DNA of 41,224 nt from Bacillota bacterium (GCA_021798975.1 JAJZBJ010000009.1:1-41224), one strand, 5' to 3'. Shown: positions 15,636-23,888, counted from the first letter of the stretch. Numbers and translations are program-made. Notes: generated by a model from the sequence alone, not told the origin.

Positions 15636-16228
15636 AGCGAACGAATGAGGCCGATCACGCGGCCGATGACCTGGATGTCGGGGCTGATAATCGGCTGGTA
15701 GCGAGGGTTGGCTGGGTTCAACTGGATATGCCCCGCTTCGCGGTGCAGATATTTGACGGTCGATTCCTCGCCGATTAAGGCGATCACGATTTCGCCGCTG
15801 GCCGCCGTTTCGGTGGCCTCGACCGCGACTAAGTCGCCGTCAAAAATGCCGGCTTCAATCATGGAGTCGCCTTCGACCCGGAGAAAGTAGTCCGGTACAC
15901 GGCCAAAAAACTGGGGGGATAAACGCAGCCGCTCTTCCTGGTTTTCAATAGCGAGCACGGGTTCCCCAGCCGTAATACGGCCTACCAAAGGCGCTTCGCC
16001 CGCCGAGGGGCGGTCTTGAAGGCTCCAAGCGCGCCGTTTGGTTGGCGGATGGCTAAGGCGGCCGTCGGACTCCAAGGCTTTCAGATACCGGGCGACGCTC
16101 GCAGTGGATTTGAGCCCCACGGCGGCACCAATTTCCCGCACCGACGGCGGAAAGCCGTTCTGGTCCGTGTAGGTTTGGATGAACGCAAGGATGTGGTGTT
16201 GGCGCTCCTGGCCATTTTGTCTCGGCAT
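15632..16228 (-). CDS. lexA: SOS repressor LexA
   Basis: A 198-residue protein. ATG 16228 follows GGGAG and begins the winged-helix domain; a longer open frame upstream is not used. The helix-turn-helix region includes GFPPSVREIGAAVGLKSTAS. The self-cleavage site is A87-G88 in RITAGEP, and the Ser-Lys dyad is S122 (GDSM) and K159 (STVKY). LexA represses DNA-damage genes and cleaves itself when RecA is activated. No clear Firmicute LexA box was found at its own promoter, which is odd for an autoregulated gene. Confidence 0.97.
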   Translation of the reverse strand: MPRQNGQERQHHILAFIQTYTDQNGFPPSVREIGAAVGLKSTASVARYLKALESDGRLSHPPTKRRAWSLQDRPSAGEAPLVGRITAGEPVLAIENQEERLRLSPQFFGRVPDYFLRVEGDSMIEAGIFDGDLVAVEATETAASGEIVIALIGEESTVKYLHREAGHIQLNPANPRYQPIISPDIQVIGRVIGLIRSL

Positions 16229-16251
16229 GGCGACTCCCGTTTTTGTGGGAT

Positions 16252-16260
16252 AGTATACCA
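16252..16260 (-). promoter_or_regulatory. Extended -10 promoter of lexA
   Basis: On the minus strand the sequence reads TGGTATACT, an extended -10, ending 23 nt before the lexA ATG, so the leader would be short. The expected -35 position reads GCCTCC and does not match consensus. Confidence 0.65.
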
Positions 16261-16286
16261 TGGCAAGCTCACGGGGAGGCGGAATA

Positions 16287-17276
16287 GTGGCCGTTTGGCA
16301 ACGGTATCTGGCGGGATTGGCCGGCACGGGCCTGCTCTGCGTCAGCTGCGGGGTGCTGCCCGGGCAAGCGGGGCCTTCCACCCTGCTGTGGGCCTTGGCC
16401 GGTGAGATGGGACTGGCGGTCATGGCCTACGCGTGGCAGTGCTGGTGGCTCTCCCTGGCGGTTGCGGGCAGTGCGGTGGCGGGCATGGGGCTGGCTTACG
16501 GGGCCGTGCATCCCGCCACCGTGGGCACGGCGGCCCTGCTGGGAGCCGTGGTGGGATGGTGGTCGCGTCAGCGATGGGCATGGCCCTTTCGGCCATGGCA
16601 GGCCCTGATGGCCGTGGGCGTCCTGGTGACGGTGTCCATGGCGTTATCCGGACTGGTGGCGGTGGCGGATCGACCGGTGGCGGCGCATGGCGTCGCGGCC
16701 ATGGTGGTCTTGTATTTGAGCACCCCGCCCTGGGAGGGGGCGGTAGTGCTGACGGCATTGGGCCAGGGCTCAGCGCTGAAGCGGTTTTGGGTCCAGAACT
16801 ATGGGTGGACGGCCCGGGCTTGGGGCAACGTCGCGATGGGCGTGGCGGCGGGCCTGGGAATCTTAGTCGTGACCGCCCTGGTGGTGTCGCTGGAGAGCCG
16901 GACCTTCCGCGTGCGGGCCAACAATCCGTTCGTAACCGCGTCCGCGCTGGGGCATCATCTTGGATTCGCCGCGGCGGCCATTGCGTGCGGGGTGGTGCTG
17001 TTGGCACCCATGGCGGAAGAAGCCCTCTTCCGGGGCATTTTGTTCGGGTCGTTGTCGCAACGCTGGCGCTACCTCCCGAGCACCGCCGTATCGGCGGCCA
17101 TCTTCGGATTGGCACATCTCAATCTGTCTCTTCTCCTGCCTCTGGCTGTAGCCGGGGTGGTGTTCAACGCCCTGTACCGCCGCACAGGCTCCCTCATTCC
17201 CTCCACGATGGCCCACGCCACCCTAAACGGGGTATCGGTAGCGGCGGCATTGGGTCTGGCGGGACTTTTACATTAA
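16287..17276 (+). CDS. CPBP family intramembrane metalloprotease
   Basis: A 329-residue polytopic protein. GTG 16287 lies 7 nt after GGGGAGG. Many membrane helices run from residue 5 onward. The C-terminal CPBP (Abi/CAAX) domain has the motif EExxxR at E244, E245 and R249 (MAEEALFRGILFG), then FGLAHL and the late HATLNG histidine, all expected metal or catalytic residues. Members cleave prenylated or signal-like peptides in the membrane, or take part in bacteriocin self-immunity. The substrate is unknown. It is divergent from lexA, with starts about 58 bp apart. Confidence 0.85.
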   Translation: MAVWQRYLAGLAGTGLLCVSCGVLPGQAGPSTLLWALAGEMGLAVMAYAWQCWWLSLAVAGSAVAGMGLAYGAVHPATVGTAALLGAVVGWWSRQRWAWPFRPWQALMAVGVLVTVSMALSGLVAVADRPVAAHGVAAMVVLYLSTPPWEGAVVLTALGQGSALKRFWVQNYGWTARAWGNVAMGVAAGLGILVVTALVVSLESRTFRVRANNPFVTASALGHHLGFAAAAIACGVVLLAPMAEEALFRGILFGSLSQRWRYLPSTAVSAAIFGLAHLNLSLLLPLAVAGVVFNALYRRTGSLIPSTMAHATLNGVSVAAALGLAGLLH

Positions 17277-17311
17277 GTACGAGCTCTGCTCTGGCCATAG
17301 AAAAGTTGCCG

Positions 17312-17320
17312 TGGTAAAAT
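17312..17320 (+). promoter_or_regulatory. Extended -10 promoter of the fatty-acid degradation cluster
   Basis: TGGTAAAAT is an extended -10 located 35 bp before the acyl-CoA dehydrogenase start. The -35 position reads TGGCCA and is not a consensus match. Confidence 0.6.
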
Positions 17321-17355
17321 AATGCCGAATGCAGGTATCGGAAGGAGAGGACAGG

Positions 17356-18495
17356 ATGGAATTTGCGCTTACGCCAGAACAACTGGAGCTGCGCGAGTGG
17401 GCCCATGGATTTGCCGAACGCGAAATCCGCCCGATTGCTCAAGAATACGACGAGCGGGAAGAAATTCCTTGGGAGCTCTTGCACAAGGCTGCCAAGGTGG
17501 GGCTGCTGTCGTATGCCATCCCGGAAGAATACGGCGGCAGCGGGGTGTCTAGCCTGTTGTCCAACTTAGTGATATCGGAGGAGCTGTTCTGGGGCTGTGC
17601 CGGCATTGCCACGGCCATGGGCGGCATCGGCTTAGCTTCTCTGCCGATCCTCGAAATGGGCAGCGAAGAGCAGAAGAAGCGCTGGCTGCCCCTGTTTACC
17701 GATCCCGACCACGTTCGCCTCGGGGCTATGTGCCTCACCGAACCGGGGGCGGGCTCGGATGTGGTCAACATGAGCACCCGGGCTGTTCGGGACGGCTCAG
17801 ATTATGTGATTAATGGCACCAAGACCTTCATCACCAACGGCGGTATTGCCGACCTTTACGTGGTATTTGCCAAAACCGATCCGGATGGTGGATACGCGGG
17901 CGTGTCGGCCTTCGTAGTCGAGGCGGGCACCCCGGGGCTTTCGGGCGGAAAGAAGTTCAAAAAGCTGGGATTGCGCGCCAGCCACACCGCTGAGGTGCAC
18001 TTCGACAATGTGCGCGTGCCCGAGGAGAATCGATTGGGACCCGAAAACATGGCGTTTTTGGGCGCCATGAAAATGTTGGAGCACTCGCGCCCGTCGGTAG
18101 CTATTGCGGCGGTGGGCGTGGCCCGGGCGGCCTACGAGTATGCATTGAATTACGCGAAGGAGCGGGTTCAGTTTGGCAAGCCCATCATCCACAATCAGGG
18201 AATTGCCTTTCCGCTGACGGAAATGCTGACCAAGATTGACGCGGGCCGCCTCTTGGCCTATCGTGCCGCATGGTTGGCTGACCAGCATGAGTCCTGCAAC
18301 CTGGAGGGATCCATGGCGAAGGCGTTCTGCGGTGATATGGCCATGGAGGTCACGACCCAAGCGGTGCAAACCCTGGGCGGCTATGGATATATGCGGGACT
18401 TTCCGGTGGAAAAATGGTTCCGTGATGCGAAGATTATGTCGATATACGAGGGGACAACCCAAATTCAGAAGCGCGTGATGAGCCGGCTGCTATAG
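17356..18495 (+). CDS. Acyl-CoA dehydrogenase
   Basis: A 379-residue FAD enzyme of normal family length. ATG 17356 follows GAAGGAGAGG. The flavin signature CLTEPGAGSD, the strand YVINGTKTFITNG, and the C-terminal GGYGYMRDFPVEKWFRDAK and IYEGTTQIQ are present. The catalytic base is E365, in the position used by short- and medium-chain enzymes. It introduces the first double bond of beta-oxidation and passes electrons to ETF. SCP2 and thiolase genes follow, so this is a fatty-acid or branched-chain acyl degradation cluster. Chain-length preference cannot be told from sequence alone. Confidence 0.95.
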   Translation: MEFALTPEQLELREWAHGFAEREIRPIAQEYDEREEIPWELLHKAAKVGLLSYAIPEEYGGSGVSSLLSNLVISEELFWGCAGIATAMGGIGLASLPILEMGSEEQKKRWLPLFTDPDHVRLGAMCLTEPGAGSDVVNMSTRAVRDGSDYVINGTKTFITNGGIADLYVVFAKTDPDGGYAGVSAFVVEAGTPGLSGGKKFKKLGLRASHTAEVHFDNVRVPEENRLGPENMAFLGAMKMLEHSRPSVAIAAVGVARAAYEYALNYAKERVQFGKPIIHNQGIAFPLTEMLTKIDAGRLLAYRAAWLADQHESCNLEGSMAKAFCGDMAMEVTTQAVQTLGGYGYMRDFPVEKWFRDAKIMSIYEGTTQIQKRVMSRLL

Positions 18496-18525
18496 TGGGC
18501 CGCAGAGACACAGGAGGCGATGGGA

Positions 18526-18849
18526 ATGACGACCAAGGAAGTATTTGAAGAACTGAAGGGACGGCTGGAAGGGAAGGGCAGCGCTCAACTGGCAAACTCG
18601 CGCGGCGTGTACCAATTTGCCCTGACTGGCGAAGATGCTGCGTCGTACTATGTCGCAGTGGGCGACGATGGGGTGACGGTGGCCGAAGGGACAACCGAAA
18701 ACGCGGGCGTCACCATTACGATGGCTGCGTCCGATTTTAAGGCGTTGGCCCAAGGGGCGCTGAACCCGATGTCTGCCTTCATGAGCGGCAAGCTGTCGGT
18801 GGCCGGAGACATGAGTATGGCCTTGAAGCTGCAGTCCCTGATTTCGTAG
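18526..18849 (+). CDS. SCP2 sterol-carrier domain protein
   Basis: A 107-residue stand-alone SCP2 domain. ATG 18526 stands 8 nt after AGGAGG (18512-18517); the earlier ATG at 18520 is too close to it. The pattern YQFALTGEDAASYYVAVGDD, then VTITMAASDFKALAQGALNP and a late SGKLSVAGDMSMALKLQSL, is the SCP2 fold that binds lipids or fatty acyl-CoA in a hydrophobic tunnel. Between acyl-CoA dehydrogenase and thiolase it probably carries acyl-CoA substrates. Confidence 0.9.
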   Translation: MTTKEVFEELKGRLEGKGSAQLANSRGVYQFALTGEDAASYYVAVGDDGVTVAEGTTENAGVTITMAASDFKALAQGALNPMSAFMSGKLSVAGDMSMALKLQSLIS

Positions 18850-18857
18850 ATTGGCGG

Positions 18858-18880
18858 GGCCGCCTTGCGCGGCCTTTTTT
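18858..18880 (+). terminator. Rho-independent terminator after the SCP2 gene
   Basis: GGCCGC (18858-18863) pairs with GCGGCC (18869-18874) around a 5 nt loop, followed by six T. It lies within the beta-oxidation cluster, before the thiolase, so it may only attenuate. Confidence 0.85.
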
Positions 18881-18915
18881 AAGTATTGAGACCATGTTGC
18901 AAAGGAGAGAGCCGA

Positions 18916-20058
18916 ATGCCTGAAGCATTTATTGTCGACGGGTTGCGATCGCCGTTTGGCCGCCGCGGCGGCGGGCTGTCCCGGATCCGCCCCGATGACC
19001 TGGCGGCGCGGACCCTTAAGGCCTTGACCGAGAAATCCGGTGTGAATCCGGCAGAAGTCGAGGATGTGCGGCTCGGCTGCGTGACGCAGGTCGCAGAGCA
19101 AGGATTTAATATTGGCCGGTTGGCACCGCTGATTGCGGGGTTTCCCGTGGAGGTGCCCGGTGTAACCATTAACCGCATGTGCGCCTCGAGTTTGGAGGCG
19201 GTCAATCAGGCCGCCCAGGCGATCCGCGCGGATGTGCACGACCTCGTCATCGCCGCCGGTGTTGAATCGATGTCGCGCGTGCCGATGGGCTCCGATGGGT
19301 CGACCTTCAGTGACGGGCTGCTGGGCCAATACAATATTGTTCCGCAAGGGGTGTCGGCGGAGATGATTGCCGAGCGTTGGCACCTATCTCGGCAGGCCCT
19401 GGACGGGTTCTCGTATGAAAGCCATCAACGGGCGCTGCGGGCCGTCGAAAAAGGATATTTCGCGGAGGAAATCGTGCCCGTCGACACCGTAGACGCCGAG
19501 GGCCAGCCGGTGACCATTGCGCGCGACGAAGGCCCCCGAGCGGATACCTCGCTCGAGAAGATGGCGACGCTGAGGACCGTCTTTAAGCCCGATGGCGTCG
19601 TGACGGCAGCCAACTCCAGCCAGATTACGGACGGCAGCGCAGCCCTGCTGCTGGCGTCGGAGCGGGGACTGAACCGGCTGAACCTGAAGCCGCGAGCTCG
19701 GATTGTCGCGATGTCGGTTGTGGGGGTGGATCCGGTCATCATGTTGACAGGACCCATTCCAGCCACTGCCAAGGTCTTGGAGAAGGCTGGGCTGCGATTC
19801 GAGGATATGGATGTCATTGAAATTAACGAGGCTTTTGCATCGGTTGTGTTGGCGTGGGGCGAGGAGTACCATCCGGATTGGTCGCGTGTCAACCCCAATG
19901 GAGGCGCGATATCGATGGGCCATCCGCTGGGCGCTTCAGGCGGACGTCTCGTGCTGACCGCCCTGCACGAATTGGAGAGGCGGCAAGGCCGGTATGCGCT
20001 CATTACCATGTGTATCGGTTGGGGCATGGCGGTCGCGACGATTATCGAGCGCGTGTAA
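18916..20058 (+). CDS. Acetyl-CoA acetyltransferase (thiolase)
   Basis: A 380-residue thiolase. ATG 18916 follows AAGGAGAG at 6 nt. The nucleophile is C89 in NRMCASSLEAVN, H336 lies in SMGHPLGASGG, and the second catalytic Cys is C366 in TMCIGWGMA. It cleaves 3-ketoacyl-CoA to acetyl-CoA, or runs in reverse to make acetoacetyl-CoA. Next to the acyl-CoA dehydrogenase a degradative role is likely. The cluster here does not include the hydratase or hydroxyacyl-CoA dehydrogenase. Confidence 0.95.
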   Translation: MPEAFIVDGLRSPFGRRGGGLSRIRPDDLAARTLKALTEKSGVNPAEVEDVRLGCVTQVAEQGFNIGRLAPLIAGFPVEVPGVTINRMCASSLEAVNQAAQAIRADVHDLVIAAGVESMSRVPMGSDGSTFSDGLLGQYNIVPQGVSAEMIAERWHLSRQALDGFSYESHQRALRAVEKGYFAEEIVPVDTVDAEGQPVTIARDEGPRADTSLEKMATLRTVFKPDGVVTAANSSQITDGSAALLLASERGLNRLNLKPRARIVAMSVVGVDPVIMLTGPIPATAKVLEKAGLRFEDMDVIEINEAFASVVLAWGEEYHPDWSRVNPNGGAISMGHPLGASGGRLVLTALHELERRQGRYALITMCIGWGMAVATIIERV

Positions 20059-20070
20059 CCATTAGACGAC

Positions 20071-20135
20071 GGGGCCTTCCGACTCCTTCACCCGATTCGT
20101 GGGGTGGCAGCCAGTCAGAAGGCCCTGTTTTGTTT
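20071..20135 (+). terminator. Long hairpin terminator after thiolase
   Basis: GGGGCCTTCCGACT (20071-20084) pairs with AGTCAGAAGGCCCT (20113-20126), a 14 bp stem with one G-U pair and one mismatch. Its loop holds a second small stem (CACCC with GGGTG). TGTTTTGTTT follows. It is 12 bp after the thiolase stop. Confidence 0.7.
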
Positions 20136-20265
20136 GGCTAGGGCCACAGAGCGGGGACCTTGGGTGGAGTCGTTGGATTCTTAAGGGGATTCCGCAGTCG
20201 CGCGAACCACCGCAGCAAACAAAGAAAAGGGTGGACAAAGGCGCAAGGATGGCCCCGTGCCCCAC

Positions 20266-20299
20266 GAAAAAACGGATGCCGGCACACGGCATCCGTTTT
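20266..20299 (-). terminator. Bidirectional terminator after the anti-sigma gene
   Basis: A perfect 10 bp stem (ACGGATGCCG 20272-20281, CGGCATCCGT 20287-20296) is flanked by A-rich sequence on the left and T on the right, so it can work on both strands. It stands about 20 bp past the end of the minus-strand anti-sigma gene. Confidence 0.9.
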
Positions 20300-20319
20300 C
20301 AGCTGTCTCTCGTTGACGC

Positions 20320-21867
20320 TTAGGGATTTCGGACCTGAGCGGCCGGCTTGTGTGCGGCTGCTTTGGGGTGGGCGGGTCCGGTCGCCTCTCCGGGGGGTTC
20401 CCAGAAGATTTGCCAACTGGAGGGATAACCCGCCAGGACTTGATTGTTGCCGATGGCTTCTAGGGGCGACGGCGCCACACCCGAGGGGTCGACGTGGCGC
20501 GGCGCCGGAATGAGGAGCCACTTTTGCGACTGCTTAATCCACTGATAGATGTCGCCTCCGGGTGCACCGTAGAGCAAGTCGCCATTGCCGCTGGCGGCCA
20601 ACTGGCCCAGACCCAGATTGTCCTGTTGAGCCGGGACCGGGAAGACCGACCACTGTTGGGTCTTGGGCGAATATCGAACCACTACTGGGCCGTTGGAGTT
20701 GACTAGAGCCGAAATCCCACCGTCCGTGGTCATGGCCATGGTGGTCGGTGCGGCTCCGGTCGCTGGGAAGTTGGGTACCTCGGACCAGGTGCGTCCGCCG
20801 TTTGCGGTTTGTAGAACCGGTCCGACCCCATCGCCACTGATGGGGATGAGGGACACCGTGAAGATGTTCGGGTTGGCGGGATTAATAGCATAGGTCTCCA
20901 CCTGCCAGCGATGGGTGTTCAGCGGCAGCACGTTGTGCCAGTGATTGCCGTCCACACTCCACGCCAGGGTACCGTTGAGAATAGCCCAGTACCGGTTGTT
21001 GATGGAAATGAGATCCGCAATGGATTGAGTACCGAGTGTCCACGCGTGCCACGTTACCCCGCCATCCTGGGTGATGAATCCGCGGCTGAGCCCAGAGGGA
21101 TTCTCTTCCAGCAATAGGGCGCTGTCCGGATGGGCCGGGAGGCCTGCGATGCTGTCCTGCACATTGTCCTTGGGGTCCGTCGGGGACTGGCGCCAAAAGT
21201 CTTGGGTGCTGCCAATCTGATCTGCCCAGAGATTTCCGTGGGTCACATACACGTGTGCTCCAGCCGCCGAAAAGGAGGTAATCCCGACATTGGTTCCGTT
21301 GTCGGACCACCATGTGCCCTTGGCAGGCTTGGCCTTGGAGGTGGCCGGGATGGCCGTGCCGGAATCGATGGACGCACTGGAGAAATTGTAGACCGGGGTG
21401 CCGTGGCTAAACAGCATGCCGCCCTGCAGTTGCATACGGTTGTTGACCAAGAGGGACAACGAGTCACCCGAGACTGAGCCAATCTGGAAGGACCCGCTCA
21501 CTGTCAGAGCGTGGCCGGTGGGCCGTGCCATCGGGTAGGTGCCGTAGACCGGGACCATACTTTCCACTTGAAAGCGGCCCTGACTCACAGCGTCAATGGA
21601 CGCAGACAACGCGGTCGGCAAATGCACGGCACTAAGGCTGGTATTTCCCACCGCACGCTGCTGTACGGGCAGATGCACCGTCAACGGCAGGGCAATGACC
21701 ACTGCAGCGGCCGCAGCGGCGCCCAAGAGTCCCATGCGCCATTGCCGGGACCGACGCCGGCCCTCTCGATGCTTGGGATGCCAAGCAGGCTGAAAGTATA
21801 GTCCCAACTCGTCGCCCAATGCCTGGTCCAGCAATTCGCCTACACGTTTTTCCGGCTCGTAACTCAC
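20320..21867 (-). CDS. Putative anti-sigma factor with external Asp-box propeller
   Basis: A 515-residue single-pass protein. GTG 21867 overlaps the sigma factor stop (GTGA) and follows AAGGAG. A cytoplasmic part of about 45 residues is followed by one membrane helix (about 45-65) and an external part of about 450 residues. That part has three Asp-box (BNR) motifs, TQDGGVTW, SVDGNHW and TANGGRTW, near residues 266, 304 and 354, suggesting a beta-propeller sensor. No zinc-binding HxxxCxxC is seen, so the sigma-binding part is not of the ZAS type. Coupling to an ECF sigma gene and the topology make an anti-sigma or sensor role likely, but it is inferred. Confidence 0.65.
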   Translation of the reverse strand: MSYEPEKRVGELLDQALGDELGLYFQPAWHPKHREGRRRSRQWRMGLLGAAAAAAVVIALPLTVHLPVQQRAVGNTSLSAVHLPTALSASIDAVSQGRFQVESMVPVYGTYPMARPTGHALTVSGSFQIGSVSGDSLSLLVNNRMQLQGGMLFSHGTPVYNFSSASIDSGTAIPATSKAKPAKGTWWSDNGTNVGITSFSAAGAHVYVTHGNLWADQIGSTQDFWRQSPTDPKDNVQDSIAGLPAHPDSALLLEENPSGLSRGFITQDGGVTWHAWTLGTQSIADLISINNRYWAILNGTLAWSVDGNHWHNVLPLNTHRWQVETYAINPANPNIFTVSLIPISGDGVGPVLQTANGGRTWSEVPNFPATGAAPTTMAMTTDGGISALVNSNGPVVVRYSPKTQQWSVFPVPAQQDNLGLGQLAASGNGDLLYGAPGGDIYQWIKQSQKWLLIPAPRHVDPSGVAPSPLEAIGNNQVLAGYPSSWQIFWEPPGEATGPAHPKAAAHKPAAQVRNP

Positions 21868-22400
21868 AGCGAGTTCTCCTTCCACACCGGTTCCAACAGC
21901 GGTTTCAAATGCTGTCTTGCCCGGTACAACCGAGTTTTAACCACCTGTTCCGTGACACTCAAAGCCTCGGCGGTCTCCTTGAGACTACGGTCCATGTAAT
22001 AGAAGAGCAAAATGCATTGGCGCTCAGGGGCGTTCAATTGCATGACGGCTTCCAACACCAAGGCGCTGTCTGACAGCAGGGGCGTATCATCGACTTCGCC
22101 TTGAGTCACTTCCAGCAGGTCCGTGGGATCTTCAGGATGACGTTTGAGGTGGCGCATGCGGTCGCGGCACAAATTGGTTACGGTGTGGAACAACAACGCG
22201 GCAGACAACGTGTCGACACCGCGCCGTCCACAATGGCGCCACAGGCGCAAAAACGCTTCCTGGGCGACATCTTCCGCATCGGGACGGGAATGCAGGGTGA
22301 CATAGGCGTAACGAACCGCCTTGTCGCCGTATTCGGAAATGAATTCGTCAAAAATCTTTTGTTCGTGCGCGTTCGTGAGTGGCACCCCTCTTTGTGTCAT
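21864..22400 (-). CDS. ECF-type RNA polymerase sigma factor
   Basis: A 178-residue protein with region sigma-2 (about residues 15-85, including RPDAEDVAQEAFLRLWRH) and sigma-4 (about 118-168, LNAPERQCILLFYYMDRSLKETAEALSVTE and a final helix-turn-helix, of which only short parts are quoted here as landmarks: APERQCILLFYY and VVKTRLYRARQHL). ATG 22400 has no ribosome binding site and lies right at the predicted transcription start, so the message may be leaderless. It directs polymerase to a small regulon, most likely in response to an external signal sensed by the coupled downstream membrane protein. Confidence 0.93.
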   Translation of the reverse strand: MTQRGVPLTNAHEQKIFDEFISEYGDKAVRYAYVTLHSRPDAEDVAQEAFLRLWRHCGRRGVDTLSAALLFHTVTNLCRDRMRHLKRHPEDPTDLLEVTQGEVDDTPLLSDSALVLEAVMQLNAPERQCILLFYYMDRSLKETAEALSVTEQVVKTRLYRARQHLKPLLEPVWKENSL

Positions 22401-22409
22401 CCAACTAGT

Positions 22410-22438
22410 ATAACGCCACGTGAAGTCATGAGGTTACA
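22410..22438 (-). promoter_or_regulatory. Candidate autoregulated ECF promoter
   Basis: On the minus strand TGTAACC (22438-22432) and CGTTAT (22415-22410) are separated by 16 nt. This matches the usual ECF layout of an AAC-containing -35 and a CGT-containing -10. It lies directly upstream of the sigma gene; ECF factors commonly drive their own operon. A TATACT that could serve as a housekeeping -10 overlaps it. Confidence 0.6.
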
Positions 22439-23020
22439 TCACAGGGCTGCGACCTGGCCGAAGCCCAGAACAATGGCCACGATGCCGAACAAGATGGCGG
22501 CTCCGCGCTGCAGCCAGAGGCCGGAAATGCGCTTCAACACCGCATCACCAAATAAGACGACCGTGCCGTTGGCGAGAATCAGGGCCGCCGCGGCCACAGA
22601 CCCCAAGAGCCACAATTGGTGTGCATAATGGGACGCATAGGCTACAGTGGCCATCTGGGTCAGATCCAGAAATTCGGCCAGGAAGACCAAGCCGAAAACT
22701 TGGGCCATGACTCGGACGGGACGGCCTCCAAACGCCGGAGCGGTGGCATCAGGCGGTTCCGATTCCGACGCTTCATGCCACATCCAGACAGCGAATCCTA
22801 AAAACAGAATGACTTCGACCCACACCAGGGGCCGTTTGGGAACCAGAGCCAGGAGACGGCCCGCAGTCAGGGCGACGACGGTTTGGACCACCAGCGCCGC
22901 GCTCGCTCCCGCCCAGACCAGCGCACCCCGGTGGCGGCCCAGCAGGGCCAGAGTCACCAGAGAGGTCTTGTCAGGAAGCTCGGCTGCATACAAGCTGAAA
23001 AACATCAATAACCAAATCAT
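22439..23020 (-). CDS. GDT1/UPF0016 family cation transporter
   Basis: A 193-residue membrane protein with about six helices. ATG 23020 follows GGAGGG. The family motif E-x-G-D-K/R-T/S occurs twice in typical members. Here the first copy is ELPDKTSL (residues 14-21) and the second is EFLDLTQM, in which the basic residue is Leu. GDT1 proteins move Mn2+ or Ca2+, probably against H+. The altered second motif makes exact ion and mechanism uncertain. Its last codons overlap the ECF promoter of the next gene. Confidence 0.8.
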   Translation of the reverse strand: MIWLLMFFSLYAAELPDKTSLVTLALLGRHRGALVWAGASAALVVQTVVALTAGRLLALVPKRPLVWVEVILFLGFAVWMWHEASESEPPDATAPAFGGRPVRVMAQVFGLVFLAEFLDLTQMATVAYASHYAHQLWLLGSVAAAALILANGTVVLFGDAVLKRISGLWLQRGAAILFGIVAIVLGFGQVAAL

Positions 23021-23070
23021 GGACTACCCTCCGTCACCCCAAGGCTAGTCCACTCAGCCCGGATGTGCAA

Positions 23071-23096
23071 CAAGCAGGCAGATGGCTGCCTGCTTG
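23071..23096 (-). terminator. Hairpin after the 3D-domain protein gene
   Basis: CAAGCAGGCA (23071-23080) pairs perfectly with TGCCTGCTTG (23087-23096) around a 6 nt loop. Read on the minus strand it lies 17 bp after the stop and is followed by TTGCAC, a poor U-run, so termination may be partial. Confidence 0.6.
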
Positions 23097-23112
23097 CGCG
23101 GGTTAGGAGACG

Positions 23113-23874
23113 TTAGTTTCCGAGGACATAGACCACGACGGGCTGGATACCGAAGTTGGAGACTACGTTGGAATTGTCGTTCATAAAGATGTCAACCCGC
23201 ATCCCCTGGATGGCTCCGCCGGTGTCCATGGCCTGTCCCAGGAACCCACCCTGCGGCAAGTAGCTGTCTTTGTAGCCGGTGACGTAAACGGTCGACTTCA
23301 AGGGAATCACGGACGGGTCTACGGCAATCATACCCGCCTGCAGCGGCTGACCAAAGGCGTCAGTCGGCCCGTAGGGGTAGTTGTCCGCCAAGCTGGGGCC
23401 GTAGGCGGTCGCCAACATGTGGTACACATGCAGGATCGGGTGCCCGTCGATGGTGTTGCTGCTCGGCGTCGGGGCTGCACTGCTTTGGGCGACCGCACCG
23501 TTGGTCGCGCCAGCTTGCCCCACCGGGGGCACGAGGCCGTATCCGGCCAAAATGTCTTGCCAGGTTGCCGCATCGGCAATTCCGGTGACCGGGAGGTTCT
23601 TCGCAGACTGAAAAGCCTTCACGCCAGCCTCCGTCTTAGGTCCGAAAATTCCGTCGACCGGGCCCGAATTGAATCCCAGGCCGTTGAGGTCGGCTTGCAG
23701 GGTCATTACCCAATGGCCCGTATCCGAATACTGCAACACCTGCTGCATCGCCGGATGCACGGCTGCAAGCTGGGCCGTGGTGGGAACTGCGGCCCCATTG
23801 GTACTCTGGGCAAAAGCCGGCACCGTCATGGCCATAGTTCCTATCATTGCCGCACCAATCATCCACTTTTTCAC
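23113..23874 (-). CDS. Secreted peptidoglycan-binding 3D-domain protein
   Basis: A 253-residue exported protein. GTG 23874 follows GAGGGGGA. A signal peptide (1-22, ending PAFA) is followed by a PG_binding_1 domain (about 45-110; LQADLNGLGFNSGPVDGIFG) and a Ser/Thr/Ala linker. The last domain, about residues 148-253, is a 3D (double-psi beta-barrel) domain with MLATAYGPS and AMDTGGAIQGMRVDIF. 3D domains with the three Asp are found in YocH/Rpf-like cell-wall lytic enzymes. It probably cuts or remodels peptidoglycan. A c-di-AMP riboswitch precedes it, which is typical of such genes. Confidence 0.88.
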   Translation of the reverse strand: MKKWMIGAAMIGTMAMTVPAFAQSTNGAAVPTTAQLAAVHPAMQQVLQYSDTGHWVMTLQADLNGLGFNSGPVDGIFGPKTEAGVKAFQSAKNLPVTGIADAATWQDILAGYGLVPPVGQAGATNGAVAQSSAAPTPSSNTIDGHPILHVYHMLATAYGPSLADNYPYGPTDAFGQPLQAGMIAVDPSVIPLKSTVYVTGYKDSYLPQGGFLGQAMDTGGAIQGMRVDIFMNDNSNVVSNFGIQPVVVYVLGN

Positions 23875-23888
23875 GCAAATATCCCCCT

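Noticed and set aside
16229-16300. Search for a LexA box (GAAC-N4-GTTC type) at the lexA promoter
   Set aside because: No convincing match was found; I do not report an operator.
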